The notes: generated by a model from the sequence alone, not told the origin. Positions 42,536-53,703 are shown, numbered from the stretch's first letter. The stretch: DNA of 64,000 nucleotides from Scolanthus callimorphus (GCA_033964015.1 CM066915.1:14920372-14984371); one strand, 5' to 3'. Numbers and translations: made by a program.

Positions 42536-43417
42536 CTAGAAAAAATCAACAAAACGGTCATCAATGAATAACTTGTCCGGCTCCGACCTGCTGAAGTAAG
42601 CCTTCTTCCCGGCTTCCTTTGCCTCTTTTAGCTTTGGAAGCAACCTTTTCCTTTTATCGACGATCGCCTTCGGCAAATCGGGCGAGACTCCAAATCCGAG
42701 CCCCTTCGGTAGCTTTACTGCTGCAGAGAACACATCCTCGCGGTCCGGGTAGCGGAGAAAACGGGCAATAACCTGCCGTGGCTTCTGTGCTGAGGAGGAG
42801 TATTTTCCGATTCTGTGGATTCTCTGGAACTCTATTGTTGAAGCTTGCTCTTCCAAAAATTCGCGAAGGACTGCTTCAGTATCTTCTTCTCCATTCTCTG
42901 ACTCAGGGACCCCGAAAAACCGAAGGTTTTCACGTCTAACATACACGTCTAAGTACAGCTTCTCCTGCCGCAACTTTTCTAGCTCTCCAGAGTTCACGGT
43001 TTTGTCTTTTACGTCATACAAGTTCGCTCTCAATGTCATGATTTCCCCATTTAGAGCCTCTAAACCCGTCTCCAGCTCCTTGACTCTATCGTCCGTCTTT
43101 CTCAGGCTTTCTTTAATACCCTCAGGCTTTCTTTAATACCCGAAAAGTCGTGCTGAAGATCCACTATTTTGCACTCAATAGTAGAGGTTTTGCACTCAAT
43201 TGACTGACGCAATTTTCTTACTCAGATCGCTGAATTTCTCATCAAGGGACACTAAACGGCCTAACACTTGATCAACCTTCGAGGATAGTTCGTTCATACT
43301 TTCTGTTGGACTGGCGATAATATCTTTGCTCTCCTCACTTTTAAGTCTTGTTTTCTTTTTTGATTCGGAGCTACTTTTCCGTGACTTCCTCTTTAAATTC
43401 TTGGATAAAACATCCAT
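42536..43417 (-). pseudogene. LINE ORF1 (L1 ORF1p-like RNA-binding protein)
   Basis: 43,417-43,196 encodes a basic N-terminus and the beginning of a coiled coil (ELSSKVDQVLGRLVSLDEKF). 43,039-42,536 encodes the RRM and C-terminal domain of the Transposase_22 type (VRRENLRFFGVPESENGEED, IHRIGKYSSSAQKPRQVIAR). Between them a perfect 20-bp direct duplication (43,101-43,120 and 43,121-43,140, CTCAGGCTTTCTTTAATACC) shifts the frame inside the coiled coil. A second short duplication (TTTTGCACTCAAT) lies at about 43,168-43,198. In L1 elements this protein trimerises and chaperones the RNA. Confidence 0.87.
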
Positions 43418-43486
43418 TAACCAGAAAATTTGAACAGAGCACTTTCACACACGTCTTCACGCTGCCATGGCTCGACCCAGTCTTTC

Positions 43487-43596
43487 CGATGTTGCTGGCT
43501 ATGAAAAGCCGCCCCGTTGGATCGTCACCCGGAGAGTTCCTTCCCGCAGACGTCTACGCCCGCCGCCGCTGGAGGAGAGTCCAGTACCTCGCCGAC
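43487..43596 (+). pseudogene. pol: BEL Pol C-terminal piece, left of MITE
   Basis: Resumes exactly where the integrase frame stops at 25,803: MLLAMKSRPVGSSPGEF and ADVYARRRWRRVQYLAD. This is the DUF5641-type tail found after the integrase in BEL/Pao elements. It is cut at 43,597 by the MITE. Confidence 0.87.
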
Positions 43597-43989
43597 GCGC
43601 ATTTCCCTTTCGTAAACGGTCGTTGCCTTTTAGAACGGTCGTTGCCATTTCTGTGAACGGTCGATGCCTTTTCAGAAAGGTCGTTGCCATTTCTGATCCC
43701 TTGGGACAGTTAGTAATTATCATATATATAGCTTCGTTCTATAGATGCTAATGAAAGATAGTACAAATCCAATTAAAAAGCACCTCCAACCCAGCGAATT
43801 CACTCGTAGCGCACTGGTTAGGGTTTGGGTTAGTAATTGGGTTACCGGTTAGGGTTAGGGTTCTAAACAGGGTAGAATTTATACAAGATTTTTTTCTTTT
43901 ACCTTGACTGAAACATATCAAAAATAAAACGTGAAAATTTTCTAAGTGTCGTCCAAATGGCAACGACCGTTTACGAAAGGGAAATGCGC
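43597..43989. mobile_element. Mutator-type MITE, 393 bp, 31-bp perfect TIRs
   Basis: The left end GCGCATTTCCCTTTCGTAAA (31 bp, 43,597-43,627) is exactly inverted at 43,959-43,989. The flanks are CTCGCCGAC on both sides (43,588-43,596 and 43,990-43,998), a 9-bp target duplication as made by Mutator-like transposases. Inside the left end the submotif AACGGTCGTTGCC is repeated three to four times, so the terminus is a small tandem array. No transposase frame is present. Confidence 0.9.
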
Positions 43990-44328
43990 CTCGCCGACCA
44001 GTTCTGGCTCAGATGGCGACGGGAATATTTGCAATCGCTGCAGCCTAGAACAAAGTGGAACCAACAAAGACGAAACTTTGCGCCAGGAGATGTAGTCTTG
44101 GTACGCGACAAGGAGGCACGCCGTAACGACTGGTCAATGGGTCGCATCGCCGAGGGGATCAAGAGCGATGATGGTTCCGTCAGAAAGGCGGAAGTCTTCC
44201 TCGTTAAGGACGGCGTGAGGAAGAAGATGCTACGCCCGGTCTGCGAACTGGTCTTGCTGATGCCAGCCGGAGGACAAGCCGACGAGTGGAAAAGTATGAC
44301 AAGCACGACTTCAGAGCAAGGGCCTTGA
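43990..44328 (+). pseudogene. pol: BEL Pol C-terminal piece, right of MITE
   Basis: Continues in frame after the duplicated LAD codons: QFWLRWRREYLQSLQPR, then FAPGDVVLVRDKEARRNDW and RKKMLRPVCELVLL, the typical end of BEL polyproteins. Ends TGA at 44,326. The 17 bp up to 44,345 (CCCTTGGGCGAGGAG) are purine-rich and could be the polypurine tract. Confidence 0.88.
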
Positions 44329-44345
44329 GACCCTTGGGCGAGGAG

Positions 44346-44873
44346 TGTCAAGTCTACGGTGTCTATGTAAATATTAACTTGGACTCGCAAGGAGCAAAGG
44401 AAACTGTTTTGTTAAGATCAAGTGACACATAACGATTATACGCGTCCGCGATTAGGCTTAGATTAATTGACCTTAGGTATCAGTGTCATTAGATACATAG
44501 GAATTTAGGACTCACACAACAGAGCTGAGACAGACCGGAGTTTTACGGTTGAATCTTATTGTGCTTTCGGAGTTATTTACAAGTCCCTCGAGTGTCTATA
44601 TAGTAATCGGAGTTATCGGAGTTATTCACGTCTTAGAGAAGCATCAATTGTAAGTAGGATACTGATTTCAGTGATTTCCTGTGTTTGTATTTAACAATGA
44701 TCTCGAAATAGTTGTATGTTAGCTAATCTAATTTTCCACTGTAGTTCTTACCGCTTGTAATCGTTAATAAATGGTCAGTAAATCGTCCCCAACGGTGCAG
44801 TGGTTAAAACTAGCGAACCCCAAGTCCTTCCACACCCCGCATTGTGTCGGCAAGTACTCCCGGGAACGCGATA
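44346..44873 (+). repeat. BEL 3' LTR-like region
   Basis: Begins TGTCAAGTCTACGG after the purine tract. It contains AATAAA (44,767) and a stretch of about 197 bp (44,527-44,732) almost identical to 9,767-9,963 and 14,399-14,595. The 19-bp TACTCCCGGGAACGCGATA at its right end (44,855-44,873) recurs at 15,228. Without a 5' copy in this window I cannot set the right border with certainty. Confidence 0.65.
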
Positions 44874-45915
44874 CTTTTAGATTTAGGTTTGATACATAAC
44901 ATTTACCACGCCCCAACTGGAAACCAGCTTTTTAACATCTTTTTGAAATTAGCTATGCTTGGCCAGCGTGTCGAAATAAATGTATGTATGTTTGTATGAC
45001 TGTAGCGCCATTGTTGACACAAGAACTTATGAGTGTTAGATAGCGATGATCTCGGGGATGTTTCAATACATTTACTGTATTTGCTGGAGGAATTTAAAAA
45101 AAAGTTTCGTCCCATGTTTTCACTATCCGGTCCCCCCAACCAAAATTCCTGGCTAAGCCCCTAGGGTTAGATGGCGAAACAAGATGAATAAGGATAAGAT
45201 CTCTATAAGATGCGGAGTTTAGAATCGTGACTAAAGGGTATATATGCGGTCGTATGAGGAAACCAGAAAACACTATGCAAAGTGAAAAATTAGGTGCAAA
45301 ATCTAAGAAAGAGGCATGATGGAGATCACCCTTTGTGCCGTTTTCAATAAATATGTATATTCGTATGTAAATCCTTATTTTGTTATACCAAATTTTAAAA
45401 GAAACCATTTTGAGACAAGAAATAATTTAAATCGGCATATGTTGCAAATATGCCCTGAGACATATTATTGAAACATTACCTGGGGACCAGAGAATCAACA
45501 AGCGAGCTTTTCTTGTCGAAACACGGTTCTTAATTATGTCCTTGATAATCATATATATTAAAATAATTTTTGCTTTTTCCTTCTAAAAGTTTTTTCAAAC
45601 CGTCCATTTTGGCATTTTTGTCACACAAACTGAAATAGTCGAAGATATTTCAAAAATGTATGACAGGTAATACACCTGCACTATTGCTATGAAACGTTTA
45701 TTTACCTGTAAAAGTTTGACAGCAGCCGGATTTATTTGGGTATTTATTATTTCAGTAAAAACTGCCTTTTTGGTCCCTAGTGGACAGTGTTTATTACATT
45801 TGGGGCCTTTATTACGCAACTTTTTTCAAACAATGGACAGTATTTGGACAGTGTTTGGACAACGACCCCACTTGCACTTTCATTTTTCACAACCAAAGTG
45901 AAAAAACTCGATTCC
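44874..45915. other. Non-coding, no gene seen
   Basis: No exon or transposon protein is recognised. TTCGTCCCATGTTTTCACTA at 45,105 followed by CCGGTCCCCCCAACCAAAAT is a diverged inverted partner of 51,064-51,150 (GGCGTAGCCAGGAATTTCTG), indicating copies of one repeat in opposite orientation. Confidence 0.5.
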
Positions 45916-45916
45916 A

Positions 45917-46110
45917 TCGAGACAGACAGACAGACAGACAAAATTTATTTCCGGAGGAAGAAGCACTCGTCTATAAATTTTGCAATTTTCTCGATAAATT
46001 TAACAAGCTCTTCACATTTATCTTTATAAGCGATGAATGAATTAAACAATGCTCTCTGTTTTCGATTCCTTTTTGACAAATCTCACAATTCAAATTCAAA
46101 CTCAAATTCT
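45917..46110 (-). pseudogene. 3' end of a truncated LINE
   Basis: On the minus strand a short Cys-containing stretch (NCEICQKGIENREHC) is followed, after a frame change, by a helical tail ending at TAA and then a (TCTG)n run (plus strand GACAGACAGACAGACAGACA, 45,919-45,938). This is how several CR1/Rex-type LINEs end. Only the last 190 bp remain. Confidence 0.5.
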
Positions 46111-46460
46111 GTCTTCAGGTGCTTTGTAGGGCCTTTGGTAGCGCCCCGTTTCAATTAGAAGGCAGTGGTTGCTTAACCTTAATTTTGTAAGTGGGATTCA
46201 GTGACTGTGACTTGTATCAGATGCTGTTCGATGGTGTAATCTACTTTATAGTCACTGTATTTTTCCAGAGGGGTGAGGTGGGGGGTCTCAAACACCCCAT
46301 GGATGTTTTCTGGAATCAGACGCTGTTGGAATAAGAGAATTCTCCCTTACACCACCCTTACACCACAGAACTCGCTCATAACTAAATGGACAGGTTGTAA
46401 CATTGTTGATTCGAAGCCTGGGTAAAGTACATAAATGCCGGTATGGTTGATTCTCCTTAC

Positions 46461-46571
46461 CTGTTGACTACAAATGAGTTACACCATGATCGGAATCCAA
46501 GAGAAACAATGACAGCAGCAAAGAGTGTCATGACTATTCCAAGGTACAAGCTGTAATGGCACGTCAAAGGC
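46461..46571 (-). CDS. Putative exon 2 of TMEM179-like membrane protein
   Basis: On the minus strand the acceptor TACATTTTCAG and the donor CAACAG|GTAAGG bound 111 bp. With one base completing the codon from exon 1 (AA+G) the frame reads PLTCHYSLYLGIVMTLFAAV, then IVSLGFRSWCNSFVVN, leaving two bases (AG). The hydrophobic helix and the IVS-GF--WC motif resemble the third membrane span of TMEM179 proteins. Phases at both ends agree with the neighbouring exons at 53,704 and 6,708. The other two frames are closed or lack character. Confidence 0.65.
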
Positions 46572-46678
46572 CTGAAAATGTACAGTACAATTGCTGTTTG
46601 ATTGGAATTTTTAAGGATGTGAGACTTCAGCTGTATTTCTTATCTACCAAACCAATATTGCCGGGGTGGATCAAGGGC

Positions 46679-46693
46679 GGGGGGGGGGGGGGG
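46679..46693. repeat. G15 tract
   Basis: Fifteen consecutive G followed by AGGAAGGGGGAGAGGGGGG. One of nine long G or C runs in the window. Confidence 0.9.
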
Positions 46694-46937
46694 AGGAAGG
46701 GGGAGAGGGGGGATAACAGATAATACTGCGGGGCCTAAACTGCTCTCGTTTCCTCAAGAGCTGAGGGATTTTTCTAGAAGGGACAATGATAATGGGCTAC
46801 ATTATTTATATTGGCCATTTTTGGTAAGATATCTCGTTCATTCTCATTCGAGAATGGTGCACTTCCACATTTCAATTATTGCTCCGAAACATGGCACTTT
46901 TGTAGCAAAAGTGCCACAGATAAATTGGAGAAACTTA

Positions 46938-47756
46938 GGCCGTGTCCACACTAACGCGTTTTCAAAAGTATTCGTTTTCAAACTGATACGGATTCGCAGT
47001 ATGTTAGTGTGGATGGGAGACTGAGCTCCAAACAAGCGATCAGTTTTTATTTGATATTGGCGTGTGCAAGGACAGTCTCAAATTACAGTCAAAAGACATG
47101 AAGCGTGGCCCCCTAGAGTTGAAGACTCAATTCATTATTCCATTATTGATTTCATTATTCAATCCAAAAATGCAATTTTCAATATTGAACATTTTATAAT
47201 CTAAATAATTAATCTGGGTGAGCCATTACTTACTCAGAAATCCAAATTTGAACATTTTCGGGGGTGGAAGCTGAATAATGAATTATGAATGACGGGTCTT
47301 ACGAACAAATGAAAATGAATAATTGCGTCGAAAAGTCGAGGAATAATGAATAAGAAGTTCCTACATTAGATGAATAATGAATAATGGTTGTGTGAATAAT
47401 GAATAACGCCTGAATAATGAAAAGAAATAATGAATAATTGAAGAAAAATGTCAAAGAATAAGGAATAATCAAGGTCCACCTATTCAGCTACCACCCCCGA
47501 AACATTTGACTTTTATAATTGAATAATGAAATCAATAATGGAATAATGAATTGAATATTCAACTCTAGGGGGGCACGCTTCATGGCTTTTGACTGTAAGT
47601 GGTACAGGTGACGTCATCGTTTTCATGTTTATCCGGATTCGACCGTCCACACTAAAACGATATGTATACGGATTCGTTTTTATTCACTTTCGAGAGCGTT
47701 TTCAAACTTATACGGATTCGATGAAAACGATCAGCGTTTAGTGTGGACGGAAGGCC
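46938..47756. mobile_element. GTCCACAC-family MITE, interrupted
   Basis: Ends GGCCGTGTCCACACTAACGC and the inverse (AGTGTGGACGGAAGGCC) delimit the element, flanked by TA. Relatives lie at 58,575-58,926 and, split by another insertion, at about 56,650-58,397. The insides share runs such as ACGGATTCG and GAAAACGATCAGCG. A second element is inserted at 47,086-47,595. Confidence 0.8.
47086..47595. mobile_element. Mariner-like MITE with long TIRs, TA duplication
   Basis: The left end CAGTCAAAAGACATGAAGCG is inverted at the right (ending CTTTTGACTG) over about 80 bp with few differences. TA lies at both borders (47,084-47,085 and 47,596-47,597). The interior is rich in ATGAATAATGAATAA motifs. CAGT ends and TA duplication fit Tc1/mariner derivatives. 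Confidence 0.82.
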
Positions 47757-48133
47757 TAAACCGTATCAAAAAGTATACGGATTTAGGGGTTAAAATCATG
47801 GGGGTTTGGTCTCATTTAGGGGTGATCGTGATCTTCAATAAATTTTAGGGAAATTCGTATATTTTAGGGCCGAAATATGTGTCCAAATTGTTTTCTCTCA
47901 TGATGGTGTTTCTAAAAACTGTGATTACTCGATGAGAAGACGATAAATTACGAGGCAGCATTAACGTAAAACACGGAAATTTCATGATGGGTATCTTTTA
48001 CCTGTTACCTGACACAATTACAGTATATATGATGCAGTATATATGAAGGAGGGTTAGGATCTTTTTTTCATTTTGTCATTTTATCGTTTTTCAGTTTTTT
48101 TTTTACATTCACTTTTTGTATTTCACATTTAGC

Positions 48134-48540
48134 ACATTACCCTGAGACAGTCGACCATTTCTTTGTGGACTGCATAGAATCAAAGAATTTCTATTTTGAG
48201 ATCAGGAACTGGTTAGCACAATTCGAAATTATCCTGCCCGAATCTACGATAACCAATATTTTGCTTGGTGTGCAAGCACAAGGTCCGGAAAATTTTATAA
48301 TTTTATTATACAAAATAGTACTTTATAAAAATAAGGAGAAATTTAAGGTTCCTTGCCTGACTATCTTCCAGAATTACCTAAAGAGCTATGAAAAAATAGA
48401 ATGGACAATTGCCAAAGGCAAAAAATAAGCTGGCATCACACTACTATAAATGGGACATGATTTTGAAGGCTTTACAAAACACAAACCAACAATAAATAAG
48501 GATTGTAAAGACTCTATTTGCGGAGCGAGGATAAGATAAG
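48134..48540 (+). pseudogene. L1-type LINE ORF2 C-terminus, inverted segment
   Basis: Plus-strand frame: HYPETVDHFFVDCIESKNFY, then FEIRNWLAQFEIILPESTI, with a shift near 48,425 into LASHYYKWDMILKAL. This is the final zf-RVT region and C-terminus of an L1-type ORF2 (compare IEFLIAKEKDKLNFHFMKWE in the LINE at 26,120). It carries exactly the residues missing from the minus-strand copy next door, which stops at CSFCFA. Confidence 0.8.
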
Positions 48541-48592
48541 CATCAAGTGTTGTCTGTGTTTCGTATACTTAATTTTGTAGAAGAGAGGAAGG

Positions 48593-50150
48593 AGGGGTTA
48601 GCGAAACAAAAGGAGCATCTTGAATCGGCCGTAATAGAAACTCTGTGTAAGTCTCTATTTAAGTAGAGAATATTGTTAAAAAGTCTATATTGAAAATATC
48701 TTGAGTAAGTGTCTATAGCTGTTGTATATATCCTAGAATAGATTTGGTCCCATTTTATGGGTTCAGCACTTTTAATTCTTTTAGCTAAATTTTTTTGGGA
48801 TGTAGGTGGAATAAACTTTAAGCTTATTAAGTAATTGTATATCTTTTTTGTAGTTATATTTTCTGGCATTACATATGCGTCGCCTAGTAACAGCCTATTA
48901 TCATCTCTAGAGGTTACATTAGATTTACTAGGCGAATAACCGTTTAATTCACGTTTCCACCTCGGTGGAATTGCCTGAACCAAACCTGCCCAAATTAAGT
49001 AAAATTCCTTACTTAACCCCTTATTTTCCATTGCTGACCAATCTATTTCAAATTTCTCGTTACAAAGATCTCGTATAAATAACACATGCCTACGGTCGAG
49101 TTGCTGATAGTATGCTGGTTTATTATTTATTTGGATATATCTATTATTCCATAAACTTTGTTGGAGAATACTTTCACTAGTTTGTTCTTCAATGCCATTT
49201 GTAAATATTTCTTCCCACAATTTTAATGCTTCTTTGTAAATCTCGGGTAATGAACTTGGAAGGTATGATGAATCAAAATTTTCACGGATTGTCCTGGCTC
49301 CTCCTATTTTTTCCAAGATGTATCGAGGGAGAACTTTCCAGGTACTAGATTCTTCACTAATAAGCCGTGAAATCAATTTAACACGACTAGCTTTAACTAA
49401 TGCTTCAAAATCTGGTAATTTTAGTCCTCCTTGATCGTATTCTGCTATTAACGTTGCTTGTTTTATTTTGGTTTTTTTTTTCCCTCCACACGAAGCTTTT
49501 AATTTCATAATCTACTTCTTTAGCAAATTCCTTAGGTACACACATTTTTGAACACACATACAGTAGTTTCGATATTGCTAGAGATCTAACGACTTGAATT
49601 CGTCCGTATAAGGACTCACGTGTACGCCAAATGGATAAAACTGTTTTAAAATTATCGAAGATTCTTTGAAAATTGTTTTCATACAACTTTCTATTATTAT
49701 AGGAAAAGAATATCCCTAAAATAGTTATTCCGGACTGGTGCATGTTGACATTTTTTAATCTTTCTACTTCTTCTCTTCAATTCTCAACAACAGCCCATCC
49801 AACTTCAAATTTACTTAGATTAATCTTAAGTGATGTGTATTGTCTGAAAATCTCCAATATATCTAAGGTTTTATTTAAAGAGGCAATATCTTTAAGGATA
49901 AAACTGGTATCGTCCGCATATAACACTAATTTCTTTTGTTGTTCGCCTATATTTACGTCCCGTATCTCCTTACAGTTTCTCACCATTATTGCCATGATTT
50001 CTAGCACACTAAAATGAACAAATAGGGCGAAATGGGATCTCCTTGTTTTGTGCTACGTCCAAGAGGGAAGAAGTCGGTACAATGCCCATTATTTAGCACA
50101 GCACTTACGTTTTCTTTAAGTATCACCCATCAAGATGCGACGTTAATTAA
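48593..50150 (-). pseudogene. L1-type LINE ORF2, RT to zf-RVT, truncated
   Basis: Minus-strand pieces in several frames: TKQGDPISPYLFI near 50,040, LVLYADDTSF (catalytic box, 49,900), GITILGIFFSYNNRKLYENN, then the long frame 49,508-48,593 (GGLKLPDF... to DSRCSFCFA). The 5' part of the LINE is missing beyond about 50,150. The 3' end is present but flipped, at 48,134-48,540. At least three frame changes show it is dead. Confidence 0.88.
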
Positions 50151-50962
50151 ATACGCATTTTTAGAATTTCACGTGTACAACAAACAACAATTTTTAGACA
50201 GAAAGTCGATAAATATATTATTGAAAATGTAACCTGAACTGGTCTCGTTTTACAAAAAATAACAATAAAAATAGATTGCAAAATTATTAGAATAAAGCAA
50301 GGATAACTGGTACGCAAATTTCAGGGAAGCCATACAGTTATTATTCCCTTGGGAGACATGATCGTGGAAAATGTCACGCTTGATCGGTTTCTGAAAATTA
50401 TGTGCCCAGCCGTCTTTTGGGACGCGTTCAGCGAAAAATTAATTCTTTGAGCATAATTTTTCTTTGATATTCTAGACTATTGACAAGGAAATACATTTCT
50501 ATAATACTTGGGCTTTAAGAAAGCCAAATCACAGTTTCTTTAGGTGTAAATAACTAGTTTTATTACTCAGCCATGCCACTATCTCGATTCTGATTAGCTA
50601 AGAGTACACAGCGAAAGCATGTTGGCGGGCAGTTCGTGACGTCAAACTCCAGACATTAGGATTGATGCACTCTAATGACGTCATAACGCAAGCCAATAGG
50701 TTCGGCCGCCATCTTGGTTTTCATTTCGAAGGCGAAAGCCAATTTAGCCAATATTCTCGTTGAATCTGCTATGGTTTTTGCCGAGAGATCATTGCTCAGG
50801 AATCTAAACATCAACAATGGCTATTTGAATTGAATACGAAGAGGAAAATACTCATGGACGTAAGCTGACGTTTTGCCTTGCAAGGCCTCATCATCGACTT
50901 CGTTTAGCTAGGTAAGAATTCCTGGTTGCTGAATAATAAAACAATTATTGAATTCAGTTTTC

Positions 50963-51061
50963 GCATGATAGTGAGATTTGTCAACGCCTCGAGTTAGTGT
51001 TATCCGCCTCAGCTTCGACAGATAACACAAACCTCGGCGTTGCCAAATCTCACTATCATGC
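50963..51061. repeat. Hairpin cassette
   Basis: GCATGATAGTGAGATTTG and CAACGCC...CGAG pair with the sequence ending CTCACTATCATGC. An inner arm GTGTTATC pairs with GATAACAC around CGCCTCAGCTTCGACA. Confidence 0.82.
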
Positions 51062-52259
51062 TCAGCGGCGTAGCCAGGAATTTCTGAAGGGGAGGGGGGG
51101 GGATAGTGAAAACATGGGACGAAATGGGAAAATTCCCGGCCCCCCTGGCTATGCCCCTGATGCTCAACCTCATCGAACGTGTATATATGTCCCTTCCACG
51201 AATTTTGCGCGGAGGATAGACAACAAAAATGCTTATTTTCGCTTCAGAGAAAAGAGAAATTTTTAAATGTCAAAACACAGAAGTTAATTTTACTATATTA
51301 AATGTGATGAATTTATTGTAGAAAGCGTGAAAATCGTCTTTTCACCGAAAAACAAACATCCACGCAAAACTGAGTGCGTTTCCGACTCGGTACGAAAAAT
51401 GCGGCTTGCAAACCATCTGGAAATTTCTTTATCTCCTTTGACCCCCCTACCCCTCTGGAATTTCCTAGGCCTTTCACCCCCCCCCCCCCCCCCCCCCCCA
51501 CCCACCCCTCTGGAATTTCCAAAGTCTTCCGTTGAGGGGGGGGGGGGAATGGATAGTTTCTGGAACCACACAATGTGCTTCAGTCGCCATTTCACATTTG
51601 AGGTTTGCTTAATGTCCAAGGCATTCCTAGCAGTCAATTGTAATGCCACCAGTACTTATCATTGTAGGGAGTTAAAATATGGTAATTCTTAGCTCAAAAA
51701 GCAATGGAAATGTGAATTATAAGGCAGTGGGATGTAAAAGACTATAACACTCCTCAAAGTAAGTTATTTGTTTGTGTGATAAGTGCTGCAAATCCAATAA
51801 TACTCGAGTGAGTCTAAAAGCCTGGTTGGATAGGGCACTTTGTACATGGAACTGTCCTGTTGTTGTGGAAAAACTTCACTACTTCAGGCAATTGATTTTA
51901 GTCCTTGATTCTTGTGTTAAGTCTGTTAATGGTGAAAGCTATATAATATATAGTAACTCAAGAAATTGTATACAGTGGATACTTCATCAGACAATTAACA
52001 GAAAAGATGCAGTCACAATTCTTTACCAGTTGCCAATCAACTGTACAAAATTTAATTGATTTTTAGCTTTTACCTATGAGTTGAGCCATATGGATTTAAC
52101 AGACCTATTGAATAGCTTTTCAACAATATCACCAAGATGTATCTTGCTTAACTGCAGTTTTCTGCACTACAGCTAATCAGCCTTGGGCAATTTGGTACTT
52201 CCACCATATTAAAGAGATCAAAGCAACTGGAAATTTCAAGGCACATTTGAGGTATACCC

Positions 52260-52350
52260 GGAATAGGTACGTTTTGGAACAAAGTTAGGCTCATTTGAGG
52301 TATACCCTGAATGTGCCTAACTTTGTTCCAAAACTTACCTTTTTGGGGTA
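52260..52350. repeat. Short inverted repeat
   Basis: GGTACGTTTTGGAACAAAGT pairs with ACTTTGTTCCAAAACTTACC across GGTATACCCTGAATG. TATACC motifs recur around it up to 52,400. Confidence 0.8.
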
Positions 52351-53062
52351 TACCTCAAATGTGCCTCACCAGGCACATATACCCCAAATATACCTGATTT
52401 TGGTAGTTCAATCTGCACAAGAAAGAAAAAAAATTATATGGTTCTCAGTAATAGGAGAGCCTGTTCATTTATCAGTCAGCTGGATTGTCAAACAACGGTC
52501 TTGAGTTTGAGGTCGTTTTCAAACTCATTAGTGCTACACTTTCTTTACAACAGTCCAGGCCCTCGTCTTGACGATCTTGTTACTCGCATGAATTCATCAT
52601 TCTTCTAACTGTTAAACTTTTGCATTTTCTAGTCTGCATTTTCTAGTCTGCAGTCCACATTTCCTGGTCTGCATTTTATAACTGCCAACTAAAAGGATGT
52701 TGAGTGAAAAATCAAGGTGGCCAGCATGAGAAGTAAATGTATTTTATTATATATACACCCATGAAATACCAGGTGATCTCCCGCATGAAAACTTGATATC
52801 TCCCAAGTACATATGTACATATACATACATACATATTTTTATTTACCCAAGGGATTCTTTTCAGTCCCTACCAATACAAAAGCATCTGATTTCCATCAGA
52901 ACCATGCCTAAATATATGTACATTACAATATAATGAAATTATAAATGACATGATAGATAAAATGGATAGTATGATAAAAGAAAATTAAGCATGACTCGAG
53001 ATACATTTTGTTACCATGAGCAGTGTAAGAGTGATAGGGTGCTCGTCGGGATATTGGAAATT

Positions 53063-53362
53063 ATTATTCAGCACATCGATGCACTGCCCAAATATGGTCA
53101 TTGGAACGCCAATAGCTGTCTTCTGTACATGACAGCTATCCTGCGATATCCGTCTCTGAGGGAAATATGATGTTTTGAGCTCGTAAATAATAAACAAAAG
53201 TCATGTTTTTCGGGTTTTTTGTGCTATCGATGTGCTGAATAATAAAACCATTATCCTGCTCCGATTTTGCAGAATATCGTCTGATTTTAGCCAACTCGGG
53301 ACTTCGTCCCTCGTCGGCTAAGTATCAGACGATATTCTGCGCAATCTCTCAGGATAATGGTT
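53063..53362. repeat. MITE plus hairpin cassette, second copy
   Basis: Near-identical to 9,113-9,419: the TIR part (53,063-53,245), then the GGGACTTCGTCCC hairpin (53,246-53,362). It differs from the first copy at about a dozen positions, for example a shorter T run. Confidence 0.92.
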
Positions 53363-53703
53363 AAATACACCCTAAAAAAAAACAGGACATAAAAATCCAA
53401 AAACAAAATGACCCCTAAAAAGTTATTGTTTATTGTCTCTCATCTAGCATATCCCTTGTTTTTAGAGCTATAAATGAATAAAGAAAGCCAGAAAACGTTT
53501 TGCTTGGTTTGTGACCCTTTCATTCATTTGCGTACCCCTAAAAAATACGATTTATTAGTGAAAAATACCTGAGAGTCGATTTTGACCCCTAAAAAATACG
53601 ACGAGCACCCCAAGCAGGTCGACATATGAAGAAACCCAACTGGGCATTGATTCCTCCATTCCTGGTTTTAGTAACGTCCGCTCATAAATGGTAATCAACT
53701 TAC

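Larger units (their letters stand above)
25804..43486 (-). mobile_element. L1-type LINE, near full length, split by a Gypsy element
   Basis: Read on the minus strand: a short 5' UTR (43,486-43,418), ORF1, a spacer, ORF2 (endonuclease, reverse transcriptase, zf-RVT), a 3' UTR and an A-rich tail (TTTTTTATTTTTATTTTTTTT at 25,804 on the plus strand). CGATGTT occurs at 25,797-25,803 and again at 43,487-43,493 and is the likely target duplication in the BEL integrase region. Without the Gypsy insertion the LINE is about 5.5 kb. Stops and shifts show it is dead. The 14-base C run at 25,880 lies in its 3' UTR. Confidence 0.88.
20093..44873 (+). mobile_element. BEL/Pao LTR retrotransposon, decayed and split by insertions
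   Basis: Plus-strand coding remnants follow in BEL/Pao order: gag with coiled coil (20.1-21.9 kb), zinc knuckle and DUF1758-type protease (21.9-22.7), reverse transcriptase and RNase H (22.8-24.5), integrase (24.8-25.8) and the DUF5641-type C-terminus (43,487-43,596 and 43,990-44,328). At least seven frame breaks are visible. The element is cut at 25,803 by a LINE that itself contains a Gypsy element, and again at 43,597 by a MITE. A 3' LTR-like region follows. I found no matching 5' LTR in the 1.5 kb before gag, so that end is probably lost or has been replaced. Confidence 0.9.
50160..53062. other. Non-coding intronic stretch
   Basis: Lies inside intron 1 of the TMEM179-like gene. Contents: a CGATTCTGATTAGCTAAGAG motif (50,585), a hairpin cassette (50,963-51,061), a GGCGTAGCCAGG repeat with G and C runs (51,064-51,550, C23 at 51,477-51,499), an inverted repeat at 52,260-52,350 and a (TACA)n microsatellite at 52,806-52,835. 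The 95-codon frame at 51,772-52,059 (+) has no recognised domain. Confidence 0.55.

Noticed and set aside
48134..50150. Twin-priming inversion of the LINE
   Set aside because: Twin priming leaves the inverted 5' part upstream of the normally oriented 3' part. Here the order is the reverse.
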